NCBI RefSeq assembly: GCF_002128425.1
Contig: NZ_NESS01000001.1
Location: 620,001-684,000, forward strand
Direction: 5' to 3'
DNA length: 64,000 nucleotides
Source: Gottfriedia acidiceleris
GTDB taxonomy: Bacteria; Bacillota; Bacilli; Bacillales; Bacillaceae_G
Translations under genes and position numbers: made by a program
The notes under the pieces: model-generated
What the model saw: only the letters and a program-made list of their open reading frames with translations
Told to the model about the DNA's origin: nothing
Database searches by the model: none
Shown: positions 59,442 through 64,000 of the stretch, in pieces
Layout: each line of letters opens with the position of its first letter
Position numbering within the stretch: the stretch's first letter is position 1

Positions 59442-59714
59442 TTGAAGAATATGGATGAGAATGTTTTTCTAAAGGATGAGAAAGCTTTTCCTTTATATAG
59501 AATACTATCTATTTCATCGGGGATGCAGTCTTTATTTATTATGTTAAATGGACGTTTTATGATAGAAAGTATCGTGAATGTAGTTGTATCATGTTTATTT
59601 TTATTAAGTTACATAATTATTTTTATAATAATGCCTAAAACTAAACGAAATTATCAATATATTATTTTAAGTTTTCTATTATTTGTATGTGTATCAATAT
59701 TTATTAGTAAGTGA
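59442..59714 (+). CDS. Small membrane protein, about 87-90 residues
   Basis: It reads VFLKDEKAFPLYRILSISSGMQSLF, helices at about 24-42, 46-66 and 72-89, with a KTKRN loop. AAAAAGGAG at 59430-59438 is four bases before TTG 59442 and 13 before ATG 59451, so the start is undecided. A strong terminator follows at once. It sits between the two copies of the duplicated module. Function unknown. Confidence 0.5.
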   Translation: MKNMDENVFLKDEKAFPLYRILSISSGMQSLFIMLNGRFMIESIVNVVVSCLFLLSYIIIFIIMPKTKRNYQYIILSFLLFVCVSIFISK

Positions 59715-59762
59715 ATAGCGGAGGTCAGCATTGAATAATTTGATGCTAACCTCCGCTATTTT
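59714..59762 (+). terminator. Bidirectional terminator between small membrane-protein genes
   Basis: AATAGCGGAGGT and AGCAT pair with ATGCT and ACCTCCGCTATT, then TTT. It covers the stops of the rightward 59.4 kb gene and the leftward 59.8 kb gene. Confidence 0.9.
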
Positions 59763-59877
59763 AAATTGTTTCAGTCTTAGTTAGGTATGATTTACTTTTC
59801 TTATTGAACATTAATTGACCTGTAAATAAAACTAGTAAATGAAAGGTAAATAATAATAATATTTTTCCGTTATTCAT
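59761..59877 (-). CDS. Small membrane peptide, 38 residues (paralogue 1)
   Basis: The minus strand reads MNNGKILLLFTFHLLVLF, then TGQLMFNKKSKSYLTK and a stop. A single helix is followed by a basic tail. It is clearly related to the next peptide (TGPLMFNKKSKS) and the DNA before both starts is also similar (ACTAGGA.ATAATTAAG). No strong ribosome site is close to the ATG, so translation is uncertain. Confidence 0.5.
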   Translation of the reverse strand: MNNGKILLLFTFHLLVLFTGQLMFNKKSKSYLTKTETI

Positions 59878-59889
59878 CTTTAAGCTTAA

Positions 59890-60078
59890 TTATTTCCTAG
59901 TGAATCGGCTAAGTTGATATGATCCATTAATAGAAAGAAATGTGTTTGAAATAGGTTTACTTATAACTTCATTAGTTGGGCATGATTTACTTTTCTTATT
60001 GAACATTAATGGTCCTGTTAATAATAAAACTAGTAAAAAGGTTGGTAAAAAAATAAATAATATTTCTCTGTTATTCAT
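59890..60078 (-). CDS. Small membrane peptide, 62 residues (paralogue 2)
   Basis: MNNREILFIFLPTFLLVLLL forms one helix, followed by TGPLMFNKKSKSCPTNEV and a tail that paralogue 1 lacks (ISNTFLSINGSYQLSRF). AGGAGAT lies about 17 bases before the ATG, further than usual. The regulatory repeat at 60095-60195 lies directly upstream with its cre-like palindrome. Single-span peptides with basic tails can be membrane toxins, regulators of membrane proteins or signals; no data here decide. Confidence 0.5.
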   Translation of the reverse strand: MNNREILFIFLPTFLLVLLLTGPLMFNKKSKSCPTNEVISKPISNTFLSINGSYQLSRFTRK

Positions 60079-60094
60079 GTTTCGAACTTAATTA

Positions 60095-60195
60095 TCTCCT
60101 AGTATTTTTAGTAAACGTTTACGTAATTATCTTAGCATCTAGTAAGGTAAAATACTAAAACTCCTTGTCATATTTGTGAATATTTTCACAATAAA
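60095..60195 (-). repeat. Duplicated leftward promoter region, copy 2, with cre-like palindrome
   Basis: The counterpart of 58765-58872. GTAAACGTTTAC at 60111-60122 lies about 33 bases before the ATG of the 62-residue peptide. Two positions differ from the CcpA cre consensus outside the palindrome. Confidence 0.75.
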
Positions 60196-60409
60196 AAGTT
60201 ACTTCATGACTAAATGAAATAGAAAAATAACTATTCCTCCATTATCTGGTATCTTCGTCATTCAAGAAACTCCTTTTTAGAAGAATTAAAGTAACGTCTA
60301 TATAATGGCATTCAATTTTTCCGTTAACTTCACATAGTGTTCGATTATTCCCATAATATACCTTTTGAAATATGATAAGCTTAAAGAAAATACTTTAAGG
60401 AGCTGGATT

Positions 60410-60580
60410 ATGTTTAAATCAGCAGTAATAATTAGTTTTCTTATAGTAGTTATACTAAGTACCTATTTTCTAATGCAAAGAGAGTGGCAAAGTGCTATAA
60501 CAATTTGGACTATTTATGGTGGTATTTTATCTATTGCAGTTTACTTTTCTTTTTATCAAAAAAAGAAAAAAGTAAACTAA
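60410..60580 (+). CDS. Small two-helix membrane protein, 56 residues
   Basis: AAGGAGCTGG precedes ATG 60410. The product reads MFKSAVIISFLIVVILSTYF, LMQREWQSAITIW, a second helix and KKKKVN. The frame extends upstream to 60365 without a site. It lies between the duplicated promoter regions. Function unknown. Confidence 0.55.
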   Translation: MFKSAVIISFLIVVILSTYFLMQREWQSAITIWTIYGGILSIAVYFSFYQKKKKVN

Positions 60581-60821
60581 TATCTATTCACCAATAAACA
60601 TACCAATACTTGTTGGTACTGTAGATTCACCCATTATAAAATTTAATCGACTCAATAGTTTTGACTCTGTAGGTTCTTCTATCACTAGACGAGCCTTTGT
60701 TTTTTAGGAAATTTATAATTAAAAATATTAGCCCTCTTCCATTAAACCTTTTAGCAATAAAGGTTTATAAATAGCTTCCATTTCTTCGTTTAGTAATATA
60801 CACAATTAGAAAACTCTATGA

Positions 60822-61022
60822 AAATTTAACTAATATGATTTCTATTAACATGTATTATTCTGATATTATTATTGAAAACTATTTAATCTTCACAAGGTAT
60901 TTCTAAAAGTAAAAATTTGAAACGTTTTACTAAAACATTCACAAAAATTCTACTGAATTCATTCCCGTGATTACTATAATTAAAAACATTAAAAAATATT
61001 ACATTAAGGGGTGATCGATTTT
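60822..61022 (+). repeat. Duplicated LCP-gene promoter region, copy 2 (active gene follows)
   Basis: The counterpart of 58904-59102, directly before the LCP gene. TATAAT at 60975-60980 is a likely -10; the -35 (ACTGAA with 17-base spacing) is weak, so an activator or another sigma factor may take part. GGGGTGATCG near its end is too far from the ATG to act as its ribosome site. Confidence 0.75.
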
Positions 61023-61065
61023 TTACTAAACTTTAATGAAAGGAACTGTAAGGAAACGGAGAACT

Positions 61066-61983
61066 ATGAATAGAAACCTTAAGAAAAACAAGAAAAGTCT
61101 ACTATTAAAGGCAATTTTAATCCTAGTAATTCTACTATCAGGTACACTATGTTATGGATTCTATCAATATTATAAAGGAATTCAATTAGGTGAAGAAAAC
61201 ACTAATAAACAAACAATAAAATTTAATTCTAAAAAAATAACTAATAAAACTAACATCCTATTATTAGGAGAAGATGCTCGCAAAAAAGGAGAAAGCTCTC
61301 GAACTGATTCAATTATGATCTTACAATACAATAAAAAACACGAAACAAAGTTAGTTTCGATTATGAGGGATAGTTATGTTCCGATTCCGGGATATGGAAA
61401 ACATAAGATTAACGCAGCTTATTCTTTTGGAGGGGTTGAACTTCTACGACAAACAATTCAACAAAATTTTGGAATCGAAATTGAATATTATGCAATAATT
61501 GATTTCAAAGGTTTTGAAGAAATGATTGATGAAATTGCCCCAAAAGGAGTAACAATTAATGTAGAAAAACCAATGAAAAGTCATATCGGAGTTAGTCTTC
61601 AACCCGGGGTTCAACAATTAAATGGAAAAGAACTCTTAGGTTATGCAAGATTCAGACATGATGCTAGAGGTGATTTCGATCGTGTTGTTAGACAACAAAA
61701 AGTAATGGAAGCTATTAAGTCCCAAGTACTTACTTTTAAAGGAATTGCAAGTTTACCTAAAACATTGGGTATTGTCCAACCTTATATTCAAACCAACATG
61801 TCTACAATAGACATATTAAAAATAGCGTCTGATTACATAGTTAAAGGTAAGGATAAAGATGTAGAAACATTTCGAATTCCTGTAGATGGTGCATTTACAC
61901 CAAAAAGATATGAAAAAGCCGGTGAAGTATTAGAACTAGATGATGAAAAAAACAAAGAGGCATTGCAGTTATTTTTAAATTAA
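61066..61983 (+). CDS. LCP (LytR-CpsA-Psr) family glycopolymer transferase
   Basis: A 305-residue membrane-anchored enzyme that joins teichoic acid or another anionic polymer to peptidoglycan. Basic N-terminus, one helix (about 13-32), then the LCP domain: ILLLGEDARKKGESSRTDSIMILQ, LVSIMRDSYVPIPGYG, KINAAYSFGG and GYARFRHDARGDFDRVVRQQ, holding the Arg and Asp residues that bind the lipid pyrophosphate. I prefer ATG 61066 behind ACGGAGAACT; ATG 61036 is an alternative with no good site. B. subtilis TagU (LytR) is the nearest type. It is preceded by the duplicated promoter region. Confidence 0.9.
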   Translation: MNRNLKKNKKSLLLKAILILVILLSGTLCYGFYQYYKGIQLGEENTNKQTIKFNSKKITNKTNILLLGEDARKKGESSRTDSIMILQYNKKHETKLVSIMRDSYVPIPGYGKHKINAAYSFGGVELLRQTIQQNFGIEIEYYAIIDFKGFEEMIDEIAPKGVTINVEKPMKSHIGVSLQPGVQQLNGKELLGYARFRHDARGDFDRVVRQQKVMEAIKSQVLTFKGIASLPKTLGIVQPYIQTNMSTIDILKIASDYIVKGKDKDVETFRIPVDGAFTPKRYEKAGEVLELDDEKNKEALQLFLN

Positions 61984-61984
61984 C

Positions 61985-62011
61985 AAAAGGACGCAAAATG
62001 CGTCCTTTTAA
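61985..62011 (+). terminator. Terminator of the LCP gene
   Basis: AAAAGGACGCA/TGCGTCCTTTT stem with a 3-base loop, two bases after the stop. It can act for the leftward hydrolase gene too. Confidence 0.9.
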
Positions 62012-62031
62012 ATAGTCCTTCTATTAAACTA

Positions 62032-62940
62032 TTATCTTACTGTCTCCAATTTAGTATAACTCAAATTCTTCCCAAAAAATCCCTTAAGCTCCCCAACCAA
62101 TTCCTGGAACACCGGATGCTCATGATACATAAAATCATTATGCTTACCATCAATAATATACAGCTCTTTAGGCTCCGCTGCCGCCTCAAAAAACTGAACC
62201 GACTCATCAACTGGATGCAAAAGATTATCCTTACCATGCGCCACAAACAATGGACACTCAATATCCTGCGCAATCTTCTCCGCATTCATATTAATAATCG
62301 AGTCCGTAAACTGCAACTGAGTCAACTTACCAAACGGTGATAAAATAGCAAGCTCTTTCTGAACATAATCATTAGTCGCCTCATCCAATGGATAATGAAT
62401 AAATGGATCCTCATATTTCGAACTTCCAGTCGTTACACGAAGAACACGATCCGCTTCAACTGTCTTCTTAATATCCACCCACTCAACATAAGAATGAATT
62501 GATTTTAACCATCTTTCACCATTAAAGAAACCATTTAAAGCAGCAACCGACTTAACTCGATCATCTGATGCTGCAACACGTACAACGTTAGAAGCACCCA
62601 TACCCCATCCAATTAATCCAATGTTTTCAGGATCAACTTCTTCTTGGATTGATAAGAATGTAATCGCATTTTTAATATCCTGTACTTGCTCATCTAAAAT
62701 AACTCGTCCTGGAGTTCCTTCACTTTTTGCGAATCCACGGTAGTCAAATCCAAGGCAAACATACCCAGCTTCAGTCATGTTACGAGCAAATAATCGTGGA
62801 TAGAATTCGTTAAAGCCATTGTATCCAGAGTTAGGAATGATCGCCGGTCTCTTTTCTCCTGGTTGGTAATCATCTGGTAAGTAAATCGTTCCATCTAATT
62901 TAAACCCTTCACTATAAAAACTAATTTGACGTTCTTTCAT
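62032..62940 (-). CDS. Alpha/beta hydrolase-fold protein with atypical nucleophile elbow
   Basis: A 302-residue cytoplasmic protein of the dienelactone-hydrolase/acyl-esterase group: RPAIIPNSGYNG, YVCLGFDYRGFAKSEGTPG, DVQDIKNAITFL-like region, and IGLIGWGMGASN near residue 118, where GxSxG would be expected but glycine holds the nucleophile place. The Asp and His of the triad are present (VAHGKDNLLHPVD, IDGKHNDFM). ATG 62940 follows GGAGGGATTTAATA, two bases after the stop of the PrpD-like gene, so both are one operon. Activity without the serine is doubtful or uses another mechanism. Confidence 0.78.
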   Translation of the reverse strand: MKERQISFYSEGFKLDGTIYLPDDYQPGEKRPAIIPNSGYNGFNEFYPRLFARNMTEAGYVCLGFDYRGFAKSEGTPGRVILDEQVQDIKNAITFLSIQEEVDPENIGLIGWGMGASNVVRVAASDDRVKSVAALNGFFNGERWLKSIHSYVEWVDIKKTVEADRVLRVTTGSSKYEDPFIHYPLDEATNDYVQKELAILSPFGKLTQLQFTDSIINMNAEKIAQDIECPLFVAHGKDNLLHPVDESVQFFEAAAEPKELYIIDGKHNDFMYHEHPVFQELVGELKGFFGKNLSYTKLETVR

Positions 62941-62942
62941 TA

Positions 62943-64000
62943 TTAAATCCCTCCGATTTTTATTCGTTCGCTTAATTCGCGAATGCTTTTTAGATTTTCG
63001 ATTGTTTGAATACATTGATACAATTCTTCACATTGTTTATTTCCTAAAATAGGGGCTACAAGACTAGTAAACTTTTGCTTTTTTTCATCAGCAGTTAATG
63101 GTTGATCATAGTCACCTCTTGCTTGATGAATCCCAGAAAAATAATGATTTCCTTCAGTATCTACAATTTCAACATGACTAAGTGCCTTTTTAGGAAATTC
63201 ATTATTTAGCTCGTCATTTACATAAACCTCAATCTTCTCCATCAATCTAGCAATCTCTGGATTTTCTAATTCATTCATTACTTGATTTGGTCCAACTTCA
63301 CCCGAATATAGATACGCAGCAATTGGAAAGGTTAAATTATATTGTGCTTCTTCTGTATTCTTTGGCATGCTTCTATTTAATCTAGCTGACTCTGTAAAGG
63401 TAAAAACGTTTATTTTATGAATCTTGTCTATGCTTACATCATACTTTTCTACTATTTCCTTCATAGCTTCGATCCCTGGTTGTGCCCATCTACAGCAAGC
63501 ATAAGGTTTAAAATACAGTTCTTCTATTTTATAGTTTGAGCCACTGTCAGATAAAAATGGAATCGCTTCTTTCATTTCAAACAGAGATGGAATTCCAGTA
63601 AATCCTTCTTTTGCCAAGTAAGCTGCACCAGTTCCCGTCATACTTCCCCAGCCAATCGCATCCTTCAACATGGAGGGCGTTTCAATACAGCGCATCATCG
63701 GTGAGTAAGTAGATTGATATTCAGCTATACCGAGAGCATGTTTCATCTCATCTGCATTTAAACCAATTACTCTACTTACCCCAACTGCTGCACCAACCGC
63801 TCCCCACGATCCGGTACAATGGTATTCTGGACGAAGCTGATGGACAAGAATTCCAGCTCTAATCGCTACTTCATAGGCAACCAAAAGAGAAGACATAAAT
63901 TCTTCACCCGAACGATTGTATTCTTCTGCAGCTGCAAACACTGCTGGAAAAACGATCGCACCGGGATGTCCTTTTGTTAGGCGATGGCCATCGTCCATGT
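62943..64000 (-). CDS. MmgE/PrpD family protein, 5' end outside the window
   Basis: The C-terminal 350 residues or so of a 2-methylcitrate-dehydratase-like enzyme. MDDGHRLTKGHPGA is the family HPG region, with AYEVAIRAG, WGAVGAAVGVSRVIGLN, LKDAIGWGSMTGT and YACCRWAQPGIEAM after it. A complete member has about 450 residues, so about 100 are missing upstream. Family enzymes handle methylcitrate, cis-aconitate or related acids. Its coupling to an alpha/beta hydrolase suggests a private catabolic route rather than the propionate cycle. No prpC or prpB is visible. Confidence 0.85.
   Translation of the reverse strand, partial: MDDGHRLTKGHPGAIVFPAVFAAAEEYNRSGEEFMSSLLVAYEVAIRAGILVHQLRPEYHCTGSWGAVGAAVGVSRVIGLNADEMKHALGIAEYQSTYSPMMRCIETPSMLKDAIGWGSMTGTGAAYLAKEGFTGIPSLFEMKEAIPFLSDSGSNYKIEELYFKPYACCRWAQPGIEAMKEIVEKYDVSIDKIHKINVFTFTESARLNRSMPKNTEEAQYNLTFPIAAYLYSGEVGPNQVMNELENPEIARLMEKIEVYVNDELNNEFPKKALSHVEIVDTEGNHYFSGIHQARGDYDQPLTADEKKQKFTSLVAPILGNKQCEELYQCIQTIENLKSIRELSERIKIGGI

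Noticed and set aside
1-64000. tRNA, rRNA, CRISPR arrays, insertion sequences, prophage or plasmid origins
   Set aside because: I looked for tRNA-like cloverleafs, regularly spaced repeats, transposase motifs and iterons and saw none. Weak or degenerate cases could escape reading by eye.

Overview
The window looks like the chromosome of a low-GC, endospore-forming member of the Bacillaceae. Evidence is a complete gerA/gerB/gerC-type germinant-receptor operon (4327-7998), a glnQHMP operon in the Bacillus subtilis order, muropeptide-recovery genes (namZ, nagZ, murP), YkvS/DUF2187 and DUF6526 proteins, AT-rich intergenic DNA and strong AGGAGG-type ribosome binding sites. I see no rRNA, tRNA, CRISPR array, transposase or prophage structural gene. 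The genus cannot be fixed by eye.

Layout. 1-2138: the first part of a wall carboxypeptidase with two S13 modules in one chain. 2396-4140: a small membrane protein and a GGDEF diguanylate cyclase. 4327-7998: germinant receptor. 8162-10071: two-gene ABC exporter. 10.5-20.9 kb: short lineage-specific genes (secreted, lipoprotein, membrane, DUF2187, DUF6933), a metallophosphatase, an Ig-repeat surface protein, a WYL regulator and at least one decayed gene. 21.2-24.3 kb: glnQHMP with a good promoter, an internal hairpin and a terminator. 24.5-29.1 kb: small secreted and membrane proteins, including a three-gene set of a Cys-rich secreted protein interrupted by a frameshift, a membrane-anchored SurA/PrsA-like protein and a lipoprotein.

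30.1-37.1 kb is a defence island made only of modification-dependent (type IV) restriction candidates: a McrC-like/McrB-like pair, a Vsr/DUF559-type nuclease joined to a second domain, and an HNH nuclease with an SRA-like domain. No methyltransferase accompanies them. The island encloses a broken Ig-domain protein tail and ends next to a fragment of a Nudix gene whose intact relative lies 0.8 kb further on. Two almost identical terminator hairpins flank the HNH gene.

37.6-46.5 kb: VOC protein, MutT-like Nudix, a three-gene ABC-2 exporter, then namZ-nagZ-murP for recycling wall-derived MurNAc. murP has a sigma-A promoter whose -35 box lies inside a perfect palindrome. 47.0-51.9 kb: IclR regulator, polar amino-acid ABC transporter and a divergent multi-TM transporter. 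52-56.4 kb: small membrane proteins, a phosphodiester glycosidase and two gene remnants. 56.4-58.6 kb: secreted peptide, terminator, ABC ATPase and permease, a layout like a bacteriocin-type export/immunity unit.

58.6-61.1 kb holds an unusual duplicated module: a promoter region firing left toward tiny membrane-peptide genes beside one firing right toward an LCP (LytR-CpsA-Psr) gene. The pair occurs twice, but the left copy has lost its LCP gene and its peptide is dead, while the peptide gene near the right copy is duplicated again. 62.0-64.0 kb: an alpha/beta hydrolase lacking the usual nucleophile serine, downstream of a partial MmgE/PrpD gene.
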